Assembly (NCBI GenBank): GCA_011049715.1
Contig: DRHF01000310.1
Coordinates: forward strand, 1 to 38,237
Length of the DNA stretch: 38,237 bases
Source of the DNA: Desulfobacterales bacterium
Lineage (GTDB): Bacteria; Desulfobacterota; Desulfobacteria; Desulfobacterales; UBA2156
Direction of reading: 5' to 3'
Both the position numbers and the translations under genes were made by a program. Below, in pieces: positions 1 through 7,894 of this stretch (positions are counted from its first letter, which is position 1; every line of letters starts with the position of its first letter). A model generated the notes under the pieces. That model was not told the DNA's origin, ran no database searches, and was given only the letters and a program-made list of their open reading frames with translations.

Positions 1-383
1 CATGGAACATGGCGCTCTGGATGATTCGGCAGGCATGTTGCGGATAAGACTGGTTGGCACAAGGGTAGCAGAAATTGCCAAGAAGATGAAATACGCTAAT
101 GAGGCCAAAATAGGCTTACCCCCGGAGGAAGAAAGGAGTATTACGTGCGGTAAATTTCCACTCTGGAGTCTAAGACGCAAAATAGCTCAAGGGTCTGCTT
201 AGAAATGTATTCAGGAAAAGCTATAAATTTTTTTTGTATTTACTTTTGACAATTTCAATCTTATGACTAATTTTCAATATGTAATTTAACGATATTTAAA
301 GTTAGGGTGAAAAATGCCTGCAGACGGAAAACCTCCCAAATCTTCACCGGAAAAACACCTGATACCTGGCCCTTGATGTGAGT

Positions 384-686
384 TTAATGAGTTGGGGGGG
401 GGATGGTGTGGGTCCACACAGGTGCACCCCAAATCATGCCGTCGGCCTCGGCCATTTTGTCAATAATTCCATTTGCATCATCTTCAAATTTGCAGGGGAC
501 CATATTCTCAATGCAATACTGACAGTGCTTGCAGGACATTATCTTTTTATCCGCAAGCGTAATAAATTCGGTTTCTATATCTGCCATCTGTGCCGCAGAT
601 TCCAATGCAGCTTGAACCGCTTGATCACAGTTGCCATCCTTTATGTTTGTTCCGGAGATTCCCAGTATTTTTGTTGTTTTTTTCAT
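384..686 (-). pseudogene. Truncated flavodoxin-fold iron-sulfur flavoprotein / NAD(P)H-dependent FMN reductase-like
   Basis: The 100-residue product opens like a flavodoxin-fold reductase: a beta strand followed by the FMN phosphate loop GISGTN (residues 9-14), then a cysteine group C52-x2-C55-x2-C58 and C65 in the order seen in archaeal-type iron-sulfur flavoproteins, then the GAPVW loop near residue 87. Relatives run to about 180-220 residues, so roughly half is missing. The reading frame ends just after a run of nine C (nine G on the plus strand, 394-402), and neither alternative frame past that run resumes recognisable sequence. I therefore call it a deletion relic and not a simple frameshift. 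The start has a good AGGAGG site. It lies 188 bp downstream of the AbfD-like gene on the same strand, so the two may once have been co-transcribed. Confidence 0.65.
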
Positions 687-874
687 TGCAAATTATACCT
701 CCTGTTTTCCTTTTCCATAGATTCAGTGTTCAGTTAAAAGGTCTGATTTTGGCTGTTTTGGAAAATCCAAAGCCAACTGCAAACGACCAAAAGCAGCGGG
801 GATTGACCTGGTCGTATATTTTCTGTCTTTTCGGGCACTCCGACTGCGCGGGAATATCTTCACTTAAAGGAACA

Positions 875-2338
875 TCAATTCTCTATCCCGGCCAGTTCAA
901 GAACACGTGCCTTATACTCTTCCAGGTTTTTTCTGAGATCGGCATTGACAACCAATTGCTGGTTGGCGGTTGGCGCCCCGCCCTGTGAAGATTCGGCCAC
1001 CAGAATACACCCAATGCCTGTGAGATATTCCATCATTCTCATCATCTTCATTCTTTTTTCAGTTGGCACATCTGGGTTAGCCTTGAAATATTTTTCAATA
1101 AGAGGCCCGAGTTCCGGATGTTCCATATCTTTTTCTGAATGCATACTCATTACCAACCCCCCGGAGATGTCAACTCCCATACGGGCGCTGAACCAGAGGG
1201 CTTTGCTTGCTTGATATTTGCCAACGTTGGCGTATAACCCATCAGGGAAAAAGTTCCCCGACTCGGAATTGTATCCTTTCATGGCCGCTCCCAGAATACA
1301 TCCGTATGAAAGTTCGCTCTCATGGCTCATCTCTGATAACTTGTCCCGTATATGTCCGGCCTTGCCCACTCCGTTAAACTCCGCGATAACCGCTGATCCA
1401 CCGATTAGAAGATCTCGGTGACCGCACTTGCAGGCAGAAGTCACACAACGAAAACACGGCCCAAGTCTTCCAACCAGCTTTGCAGTAAAATCGTACTCCC
1501 CGCACATAAAAACCCTGTCCCAGGGCACAAACACATCTTCAAAAAAGATCTGGCAGGCGTTATAGACACCATAACGAGCATTCCCGAAATCTGTCCCCTT
1601 GGCATCTGGCGTAAACCTTCGGAAATCAGGTGAAGGGAACTGGTGCAAAAGCGTTAATCCCTTTGTGTTCGTAGGAATGGCAAAAGAAACTGCGTAACCC
1701 TTCTCATCTTTATTCATGCCACGAGTGGGCATTATTAATGCTTCATGTGCGATAGATGCCCCTGATATAAGCACTTTAGCTCCACGGACCACGATGCCAT
1801 CATTTTTTTCTTCAACTACTCGCAGATATGCATCAGAGTTCTCCTGTTCCGCGGGCCTTTTACTACGGTCACCCTTGGGGTCGGTGATGTATCCGGCCAC
1901 TGCGAGGTCCTCTCGTTGGACCTTCGTCCAGTACGCACGAAACTTTTCGTGGTAGTTCGTATTGTTGGTTTTATCCATCTCATACGTAATTGAATCAAGC
2001 CCGTTTGCAATGTTTCCGGAAACGCAACGCGCTCCTACACACATACCATGATGGCGCATCAGGTCGCGCATGAGGTCCAAACGTTTTACAAAATCCCCTG
2101 CATTTTGATAAAGATGAGTAAAATAGTTTATGTGCTCTCCTGTTATGTGTGAAGTCGTGGTTATTTTGTCCTGATAATCAGGATCGTTGGCAAGGTCATA
2201 GCTCAGTGCCACAGCCTCAATTGCAGGGCCGGTTATTGGATGTTCAAGCTGGTTTTCAATTTTTTTCCCAAAACAATAAACATTAATTTTCATATCTCTT
2301 ATGCTGTCTCTATATTGTTGACCGGTCATTAAAGCCAT
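875..2338 (-). CDS. 4-hydroxybutyryl-CoA dehydratase (AbfD)/HpaB-family flavoprotein, divergent
   Basis: The 487-residue protein matches the 4-hydroxybutyryl-CoA dehydratase/vinylacetyl-CoA isomerase family in length and layout: N-terminal MTGQQYRDSI box, central acyl-CoA-dehydrogenase-like FAD part, the FNGVGKAGHIRDKLSEM helix (321-337), and a C-terminal AESSQGGAP box (448-456) whose E449 aligns with catalytic E455 of Clostridium aminobutyricum AbfD. That enzyme binds [4Fe-4S] through C99, C103, H292 and C299, with Y296 catalytic. Here C105 and C303 are plausible equivalents, but the first cysteine is C100 (five residues before C105 instead of four), and the positions matching H292 and Y296 are F296 and T300. 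The fold is clear but the exact reaction is doubtful; a related CoA-ester or aromatic substrate is possible. An AAGGA site precedes the start. Confidence 0.8.
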   Translation of the reverse strand: MALMTGQQYRDSIRDMKINVYCFGKKIENQLEHPITGPAIEAVALSYDLANDPDYQDKITTTSHITGEHINYFTHLYQNAGDFVKRLDLMRDLMRHHGMCVGARCVSGNIANGLDSITYEMDKTNNTNYHEKFRAYWTKVQREDLAVAGYITDPKGDRSKRPAEQENSDAYLRVVEEKNDGIVVRGAKVLISGASIAHEALIMPTRGMNKDEKGYAVSFAIPTNTKGLTLLHQFPSPDFRRFTPDAKGTDFGNARYGVYNACQIFFEDVFVPWDRVFMCGEYDFTAKLVGRLGPCFRCVTSACKCGHRDLLIGGSAVIAEFNGVGKAGHIRDKLSEMSHESELSYGCILGAAMKGYNSESGNFFPDGLYANVGKYQASKALWFSARMGVDISGGLVMSMHSEKDMEHPELGPLIEKYFKANPDVPTEKRMKMMRMMEYLTGIGCILVAESSQGGAPTANQQLVVNADLRKNLEEYKARVLELAGIEN

Positions 2339-2452
2339 TTTATTGTTCCTTTATAATAGTGTTTACAATATCCATCTTCCCCCGTAATTTGCCCTGCCTA
2401 TTTCCCATTTCTCAGACAAACCTTGAAAACATTGATGTTTTCACTTTGGTTG

Positions 2453-2518
2453 TTTGATAAGAAATCCCTTTTCAAGAGCGGGATATTTGATAAGAAGTCC
2501 CTTTTCGCGAGCGGGATA
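2453..2518. repeat. Tandem 33-bp direct repeat, two units
   Basis: Two adjacent 33-bp units begin at 2453 and 2486, each opening TTTGATAAGAA and closing with GAGCGGGATA. They differ at a few positions (AATCCC versus AGTCCC, CAA versus GCG). Read on the minus strand, the repeat would encode an 11-residue unit twice (YPAREKGLLIK, YPALEKGFLIK), but I see no sign that it is part of a working gene. Confidence 0.8.
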
Positions 2519-2544
2519 AGGGAGAATTTGAGGTTGTGTGCCAT
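2485..2544 (+). repeat. Left arm of 60-bp inverted repeat pair (partner 5713-5772)
   Basis: The reverse complement of this 60-bp stretch aligns with 5713-5772. The innermost 23 bases (2485-2507 versus 5750-5772) match perfectly and the rest matches with a handful of differences. The pair brackets the decayed integrase, the 606-residue gene and the attC-like hairpin. It may mark the limits of an inserted block, or be two members of a dispersed repeat family in opposite orientation. Confidence 0.8.
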
Positions 2545-2714
2545 AAAAGAATCCATCCCGATATGTTGTAGGGATGGATATCAAACGGCAATCATACTGC
2601 GGCAACAGACGACTTGGATTCAGATACCGGATACCGGTCGTATTGTCAAGACGGCATTTTGCGATAAATTGGCTAAAAAACCCGGGATTTTGGGCGTAGG
2701 AAACCTGACTGCAC

Positions 2715-2943
2715 ACGGGTACATTTTTTTCACGATCCTGATTAAAGAGCGAGCAAACCATTCTGATATGAGAGTTCAGATCATCGATGAGCTTTTCAGG
2801 AAGCAAAATCTCACGGTCCTTATTCCCTTTTCAGAATCTTATCGTTGAGCGAGACCGTTTGAAATCCAGGTCTTTGATTCGCAAATTCAGGAATTCCCGG
2901 AGGCGAAGGCCACAACCATAATGCAATCTCGCCATGAGCAGTT
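2715..2943 (-). pseudogene. Decayed integron-type tyrosine recombinase (IntI/XerC-like) fragment
   Basis: Reading the minus strand from 2942, one frame gives [16 protein letters not shown] followed by a stretch ending IKDLDFKRS, which is the catalytic-arginine region (box I) of integron integrases. That frame stops, and another frame downstream gives GNKDREILLPEKLIDDL and then an LFNQDREKNVPV segment, matching the integron-integrase region after box I. Joining them needs at least two single-base frameshifts, one near the GGGAAT run at about 2825. The N-terminal half and the C-terminal catalytic boxes are absent, so it cannot make an active recombinase. Recognition is from family motifs only. 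It sits just upstream of an AT-rich cassette-like gene. Confidence 0.65.
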
Positions 2944-2961
2944 TTGTCCTTTTTAAATATT

Positions 2962-2999
2962 TGAGGGGTCGGAGAGCTTAAAAACTCCCCGACCCCTCA
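2962..2999. other. Strong hairpin (15-bp arms)
   Basis: TGAGGGGTCGG is mirrored by CCGACCCCTCA, with further pairing inward (one mismatch) around a short AT-rich loop. No T run follows on either strand, so it is not a typical intrinsic terminator. It lies at the 5' edge of the integrase relic and may be a structured recombination or repeat element. Confidence 0.6.
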
Positions 3000-3552
3000 G
3001 ATAACTGTCTGAGATATTAAGTGATTTGCTCAGATTCGACAGCAGCCCCAATATCTGCTGAGCAAAAAATATATCGCTGAGTAAGCCAATTCAAATAATA
3101 GTGAAGTTTTTTTTTGACACAATGTTCTTTGATATGAGATACCTTTTGAAATTCTTCTTGAGAATCCTCCTAATTTATGGTTGTAATCCGTTCGCAACGA
3201 ACCAATACGCAGAAATTGAACAAAGTTTCGCATTTTCAGTCTAGGAAAGACCTATATCAAAAAACTGAGTTGTACGAATTCCATTATTTTTTTGTTGAAT
3301 ATTCAATAGGATATGCTGTTTTAAAAGGGTGAAGTTATTACGCGGTCTGAATAATCGCTGAACAGATCTTGCCTATATTCATTTTTCCTAAAAGCTGAAA
3401 TTCTTTCGTGGCGACTCAATATCTTTAGAAATACAAGTGAATGAAATATATTAGGAAATAAATACAATTGTGTTTATATCGCCAAATCGGGTGGATATAT
3501 ACAAATGTTTATACATAAACGTTATCGATAACTAAATATAATATGTGAAGCT
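3000..3552. other. Gene-free AT-rich stretch with consecutive palindromes before the 606-aa gene
   Basis: No convincing gene is visible. A TTGACA box occurs at 3114-3119 but the candidate -10 is poor. Close to the downstream gene are two adjacent palindromes: GTTTAT/ATAAAC arms at 3507-3520 and the perfect 12-mer GTTATCGATAAC at 3521-3532. They end 20 bp before the start codon and could be an operator or a recombination boundary. Base composition is clearly more AT-rich than in the flanking regions. Confidence 0.4.
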
Positions 3553-5373
3553 ATGATAAAAACACATTCATTTCACATTCCTGTAATGGGATCTGGATTT
3601 ACCATTGATACTCCGTTGAGGGTTTCTCAATACGGTATTGATTCTGTAATTTCCTTATGTGATTACATTCTTCTGGAAAAAATGAGAAAGATGTACTGTG
3701 ACAAATATAAAATTCTTTATAAAGAGATTACTGAAAATACCGAAGACTTTAGAGCAAAAAGGATTACCTCCTATCTGAATTTGATAAACAACTTAGCAAA
3801 AAAGAAATTTGATGAATTTAGAAATGCTACTATTAAGAAGAGTAATGAGATAAAAGAATACTTCAATATGTTACCTGACAGCTCTAGCATAAAACAAAAA
3901 ATCGAAAATTTATCGGCAGAATATTTTGATTTAGATAAGGCTATAAACTGGATAAAAGATAACTTATCAATGGGTAGTATTGATGTAAATGTTATGACCA
4001 AACTTGATAAGGAGAACTATATTAATAATGAAAAATTACCTGTAGAATTCAATGACGCTCATGCTGCAGTCAGGGGGTATGCGAATAGCGATTTAAGATC
4101 CTCTATAATCCTATCAGCAGGAATGCATCCAAGGTTGTACAGCTATGTTGAGCAATTTGAAGATTTCTATCCTGATCAAAATGGGAAAATAAAAAAGAAA
4201 ATTGTTTTAAAAGTCAGTGATTACAGGTCAGCTTTGATTCAAGGTAAATTTCTGGCTAAAAAAGGATTATGGGTCTCAGAATTTAGAATTGAATCGGGAC
4301 TTAATTGTGGCGGACATGCTTTTGTAACAAATGGATATCTTCTTGGCCCCATATTGGCGGAATTTAGGGATAAACGAAAAGAATTAATTCAATTAATTCA
4401 TGGAGTTTTTGTTAAAGCACTTTCCAAAAAAAAGCGTTCAATACCTAAAACGGAATTACCACTAAAAATTACTGCTCAAGGTGGTGTTGGTACGCCTGAA
4501 GAACATCAATTTCTAATCGATCATTATCACGTTGATTCAGTCGGATGGGGCACTCCTTTTCTTTTAGTACCCGAAGCAACGACAGTTGATCATTCTACTC
4601 TAAATAAATTAATTGAAGCTAAAGAAGATGATTTATATTTAAGTAATATTTCTCCCTTAGGTGTTCCTTTCAATAATCTTAAAGGTAATACTAAAGATCT
4701 TGAAAAATTATCTTTGGTTGATAAAGGAAGACCAGGTAGTTCATGTCCTAAAAAGTATCTTGTTTCTAATAAAGAGTTTACTGAAAAAACTATTTGTACA
4801 GCCTCTCGTCAATACCAACATTTAAAATTAAAAGAATTAGACAATGAAGGATTACCTCCTGATGAGTATCAAAACAAATTGGAAAAAATCATCGACAAAT
4901 CATGCATTTGCGTGGGGTTAGGTACATCTGCTTTGTTGCTAAATAATTTAGACACTAGGGTTGGAGGTGATGGAGTTTTAGTTTGCCCGGGACCAAACAT
5001 GGCGTATTTTTCAAAAATAATGAGCCTAAAAGAAATCACCGATCATATTTACGGTAGATCAAATATGATCACAAGAACCGATCGTCCAAATATGTTTATA
5101 AAAGAACTAAAAATTTATATTGATTTTCTAAAAAATAAAATAAAAGAAACGAGAGTTTCTATGACAAATAAACAAGAAAAGTACTTGTTAACTTTTGTAA
5201 AGAATCTAAACGAAGGAATCAACTATTATTACAGTTTGTTTACTAGCTTGAAAGATATTTCTGAAGATGCAAAATCCAGCATTTTAAGTGATTTAGATGC
5301 CAGTAAAAAAACGTTACATCTTCTAAATTTAGAAATAGAAAAACTATTGACGACAGAATATAAATGCCATTAA
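3553..5373 (+). CDS. Uncharacterised 606-aa protein, probable TIM-barrel (glutamate synthase/DHOD-like) with conserved cysteines
   Basis: I do not recognise a named function. The N-terminal IPVMGSGFTIDTPLRVSQYGI (9-29) and the segment ITAQGGVGTPEEHQF (306-320) followed by VDSVGWGTPFLLVPEA (327-342) resemble the phosphate-binding ends of an FMN-type TIM barrel. I have a weak memory of similar conserved hypothetical proteins in Bacteroidetes. A central SGLNCGGHAF (248-257) and C-terminal cysteines C398, C415, C451/C453 and C478 could bind a metal or cluster. The last 90 residues are helical and probably coiled. The gene is strikingly AT-rich, with many AAA and TTA codons, has only a weak ribosome site, and lies between an integron-integrase relic and an attC-like hairpin. 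This suggests a captured cassette. No signal peptide or membrane segment is seen. Confidence 0.7.
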   Translation: MIKTHSFHIPVMGSGFTIDTPLRVSQYGIDSVISLCDYILLEKMRKMYCDKYKILYKEITENTEDFRAKRITSYLNLINNLAKKKFDEFRNATIKKSNEIKEYFNMLPDSSSIKQKIENLSAEYFDLDKAINWIKDNLSMGSIDVNVMTKLDKENYINNEKLPVEFNDAHAAVRGYANSDLRSSIILSAGMHPRLYSYVEQFEDFYPDQNGKIKKKIVLKVSDYRSALIQGKFLAKKGLWVSEFRIESGLNCGGHAFVTNGYLLGPILAEFRDKRKELIQLIHGVFVKALSKKKRSIPKTELPLKITAQGGVGTPEEHQFLIDHYHVDSVGWGTPFLLVPEATTVDHSTLNKLIEAKEDDLYLSNISPLGVPFNNLKGNTKDLEKLSLVDKGRPGSSCPKKYLVSNKEFTEKTICTASRQYQHLKLKELDNEGLPPDEYQNKLEKIIDKSCICVGLGTSALLLNNLDTRVGGDGVLVCPGPNMAYFSKIMSLKEITDHIYGRSNMITRTDRPNMFIKELKIYIDFLKNKIKETRVSMTNKQEKYLLTFVKNLNEGINYYYSLFTSLKDISEDAKSSILSDLDASKKTLHLLNLEIEKLLTTEYKCH

Positions 5374-5408
5374 AAAGGGCGTTGATTCAAACCGTTGAAA
5401 ACAAAAAT

Positions 5409-5473
5409 CTATAACAAATTGTTACACCCAGCATTTTTTGGCTTCGCTCCAAAATGCCGATGAACTCAGTCGT
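5409..5473 (+). repeat. attC-like imperfect hairpin just after the 606-aa gene
   Basis: Thirty-five bases after the stop codon, CTATAACAAATTGTTA is followed by an imperfect stem (AGCATTTTTTGGC, then TTCG loop, then CTCCAAAATGC, 5430-5457) and GAACTCAGTCGT. This order (RYYYAAC-like box, bulged stem, AACTCAGTCGT arm) resembles integron attC sites. The expected closing GTTRRRY box is missing: CGT is followed by CCGC. It may be a decayed attC. Recognition is by eye. Confidence 0.4.
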
Positions 5474-5617
5474 CCGCTACAGTTAAAACTACCTATCGCA
5501 AAGCATTTAATTAGCAAGTTTTACAGATCTCCATTTAGTATGTCATGCCTGGCATTTCTTGAGCTTCATAGAGATTGCCTCAACTTTTATAATAGTTGGG
5601 ATCTCAAAATAGTACAT

Positions 5618-5722
5618 AACTCAAGTTCCGCACCCGATATTTTGAGGAAAGCCACATCAGGCATAGGGAAAAAAAAATTTTCTGGATAAAATTGATGATG
5701 AGCGCTTTGGAGATGGCACACA
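5618..5722 (+). repeat. Dispersed repeat family B, copy 1
   Basis: The sequence from ACTCAAGTTCCGCACC through CATCAGGCATAGG to TTGATGATGAGCGCTTTG recurs at 30079-30185 at roughly 80-85% identity by eye. No intact gene lies between 5374 and 5922; this repeat, the attC-like site and the right inverted-repeat arm account for most of the gap. Confidence 0.75.
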
Positions 5723-5772
5723 ACGTCAGATTTTCCTTTATACCGCTGTCGAAAAGGGACTTCTTATCAAAT
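5713..5772 (-). repeat. Right arm of 60-bp inverted repeat pair (partner 2485-2544)
   Basis: It carries the inverse of the 2485-2544 sequence; the perfect 23-bp core is at 5750-5772 (CGAAAAGGGACTTCTTATC and onward). It follows directly on repeat family B copy 1. Confidence 0.8.
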
Positions 5773-5922
5773 CAAATAGACCGGACTTATGATATCACAT
5801 GACATGTCAGCATCCGGTGAGAATTGATTTTTCCCATCAATCATGGTACAATAAATCTAAACGAGATGCTCTCGCTACTATTGACAGCAGAATAATTCGG
5901 GATACGATCCCTAAAGAGAGTC

Positions 5923-7719
5923 ATGGAAGTCAGACTTAAAAATAAACTGCTAAGAATTTTAGACCAGATTCCTCCCCTTAAAGCCATTATGGTCTCGGAT
6001 GACCATTTGGAGAAAAAACGAAAAAAGATAAGAAAATTCTTAACCAAGAGGCTGATAAGCACATTTGAAGACACACCGGAAATCCCTTCGCTCAAATGGG
6101 TGCTCACGCGTGATTCCATAGGAGTTTTTCGAGGGATCATATCGAACCGCAGTGAGGTTCTTTCTGATTTCAGTTTTCTTAAATATATGAATGAAATGAT
6201 CCATGAAGGGAGAAAAAATGCGATTATAAAACCATCTCCAGGTTTTTTTGCAGAACTTAATCATCTTTTACGCGGGATATCCGGAGATGCGGATGTGTAT
6301 CCAAAAGGCGTTCCCGCCTTTTCAAAGTACAGAGGTGTTAAAGCCGCAAGATTGAGATCGGCCTCCCTTTCAAAAATGGCCAGGGATGCAAAAAAATTCA
6401 TCGACCGCTATCCCTGCGGATTAGACGATGATGCCAAACGCCGCAGGTATAAAAATAAACATCGGATCCTTCGATATTTCAAGGCGACGGATTTTGAATG
6501 GATCAATTGGAAATGGCAGCTCCGCCACACGATTAAAGATGCGGACACACTCAAAGACCTGGTTCATCTGACTGATGAGGAATATCATGCCGTCAAACTG
6601 GCTCAGAAGCACAAGATTCCCTTCGGAATCACTCCCTACTATCTCTCCTTAATGGACTATGTTCCGGGGAAAGGAAGAGACGATTCCATCCGCGCCCAAG
6701 TGATACCATCCACACACTATATCAAAACACTACTCAAACACAAAACGCATGACGAAAGCTCCCTGGATTTCATGCTGGAACAGGACACATCCCCAATCGA
6801 AGGGATTACGCGGCGTTACCCTCAAATTGCCATCATCAAACCTGTTGTGACCTGTCCTCAGATATGTGTCTACTGCCAGAGAAACTGGGAGATCGAAGAT
6901 ATTCATTCCCGCTCCGCCGTCCTTCCCAAATCCAGACTGGACAAAGCCCTGAACTGGATCGCCAATACTCCTGAGATTAACGAGGTACTGATCACAGGAG
7001 GGGATCCCTTTCTTTTATCCAACGAAAAAATTGAAAATATCTTGTTCAAGCTTTCCCGGATGAAACACGTTGAACGGATCAGGATCGGTTCCCGAACCCC
7101 AGTGACACTCCCGCAGAGGATTACCGAAGCGCTAGTCAAAGATGTGTGTCATTTCCATATTCCCGGAAAAAGAGAGATCCTTATCGTCACACACTTTGAA
7201 CACCCCTATGAAATCACGCTGCAATCCATGGACGCTGTTCAAAAGTTCAGAAACCATGGGATTGAAGTTTACAACCAACTCGTGTATACATTTTACAATT
7301 CCCGCAAATTTGAAGCCTCACTGCTGCGTCACAAATTACGCTTGATTGGCGTAACCCCCTACTACACTTTCAACGCAAAAGGGAAAGAGGAGACCGAGGA
7401 GTTTCGGGTCCCTATCCCCAGATTGCTGCAGGAACAGAAAGAGGAAGCCAGGTTGATGCCCGGCACAGTCAGGACCGATGAAGTCGTCTTCAATGTTCCT
7501 CGGTTGGGGAAAAACTACCTTCGTGCCGGACAGCACCATGATGTTATCTCCATACTTCCCGATGGCCGACGGATCTATGAATTTCATCCCTGGGAAAAAA
7601 AGCTGGCCCTTGCGGATACTTATATCTATACAGATGTCTCCATTTATAACTATCTCAAAAAGCTCCAATCTCACGGTGAAATCATTTCTGATTACAATTC
7701 CATCTGGTATTACTACTGA
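5923..7719 (+). CDS. kamA: Long-form lysine 2,3-aminomutase-family radical SAM protein (KamA-like)
   Basis: The 598-residue protein has the radical SAM cluster motif C311-PQI-C315-VY-C318, the SAM-binding ITGGDPFLL box (357-365) and the arginine/proline box RIGSRTPV (387-394). A lysine in VPRLGKNYL (K530) takes the place of the PLP-binding lysine of KamA, though the usual GGGK loop is replaced. Classical KamA is about 415 residues; here about 200 N-terminal residues precede the normal start of similarity. The extension is basic and soluble. Family members shift the amino group of lysine or glutamate from C2 to C3, giving beta-amino acids used in fermentation or as osmolytes (N-acetyl-beta-lysine). 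The partner acetyltransferase AblB is not in the window, so the substrate is uncertain. Confidence 0.85.
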   Translation: MEVRLKNKLLRILDQIPPLKAIMVSDDHLEKKRKKIRKFLTKRLISTFEDTPEIPSLKWVLTRDSIGVFRGIISNRSEVLSDFSFLKYMNEMIHEGRKNAIIKPSPGFFAELNHLLRGISGDADVYPKGVPAFSKYRGVKAARLRSASLSKMARDAKKFIDRYPCGLDDDAKRRRYKNKHRILRYFKATDFEWINWKWQLRHTIKDADTLKDLVHLTDEEYHAVKLAQKHKIPFGITPYYLSLMDYVPGKGRDDSIRAQVIPSTHYIKTLLKHKTHDESSLDFMLEQDTSPIEGITRRYPQIAIIKPVVTCPQICVYCQRNWEIEDIHSRSAVLPKSRLDKALNWIANTPEINEVLITGGDPFLLSNEKIENILFKLSRMKHVERIRIGSRTPVTLPQRITEALVKDVCHFHIPGKREILIVTHFEHPYEITLQSMDAVQKFRNHGIEVYNQLVYTFYNSRKFEASLLRHKLRLIGVTPYYTFNAKGKEETEEFRVPIPRLLQEQKEEARLMPGTVRTDEVVFNVPRLGKNYLRAGQHHDVISILPDGRRIYEFHPWEKKLALADTYIYTDVSIYNYLKKLQSHGEIISDYNSIWYYY

Positions 7720-7894
7720 TCCTGGTTTTCGATGGATGTTTCTACGAAAACGGCATGTTTCCCGTAGCCCCTGCGGTCGAAATCAAAGATTTGGAGCAAA
7801 TATGAAGCGGATTAGAATATGTTTCAAATTCCCTTACTCAGCCCAGACCTTCTTCCGCTTATCGATGACTCGTGTGGCCTTATGAGTGGCGCGT

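Noticed and set aside
2-202. 66-codon frame at the left edge of the window
   Set aside because: No family recognised, no ribosome site visible and possibly cut by the window edge; not enough support to call a gene.
2423-2848. 141-codon plus-strand frame across the integrase relic
   Set aside because: Opposite strand of the recombinase remnant and of the 33-bp repeat; composition follows those, so it is a shadow.
3030-3233. 67-codon minus-strand frame upstream of the 606-aa gene
   Set aside because: No family match and no ribosome site; the region is AT-rich relic DNA.
5438-5689. 83-codon plus frame after the 606-aa gene
   Set aside because: It starts inside the attC-like hairpin and runs into repeat family B; a similar-looking ending at 30131 is explained by the shared DNA repeat, not by a protein family.
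7725-7751. GTTTTCG/CGAAAAC hairpin between the convergent kamA and DMT genes
   Set aside because: Only 7-bp arms, a 13-nt loop and no T run; too weak for a terminator call.
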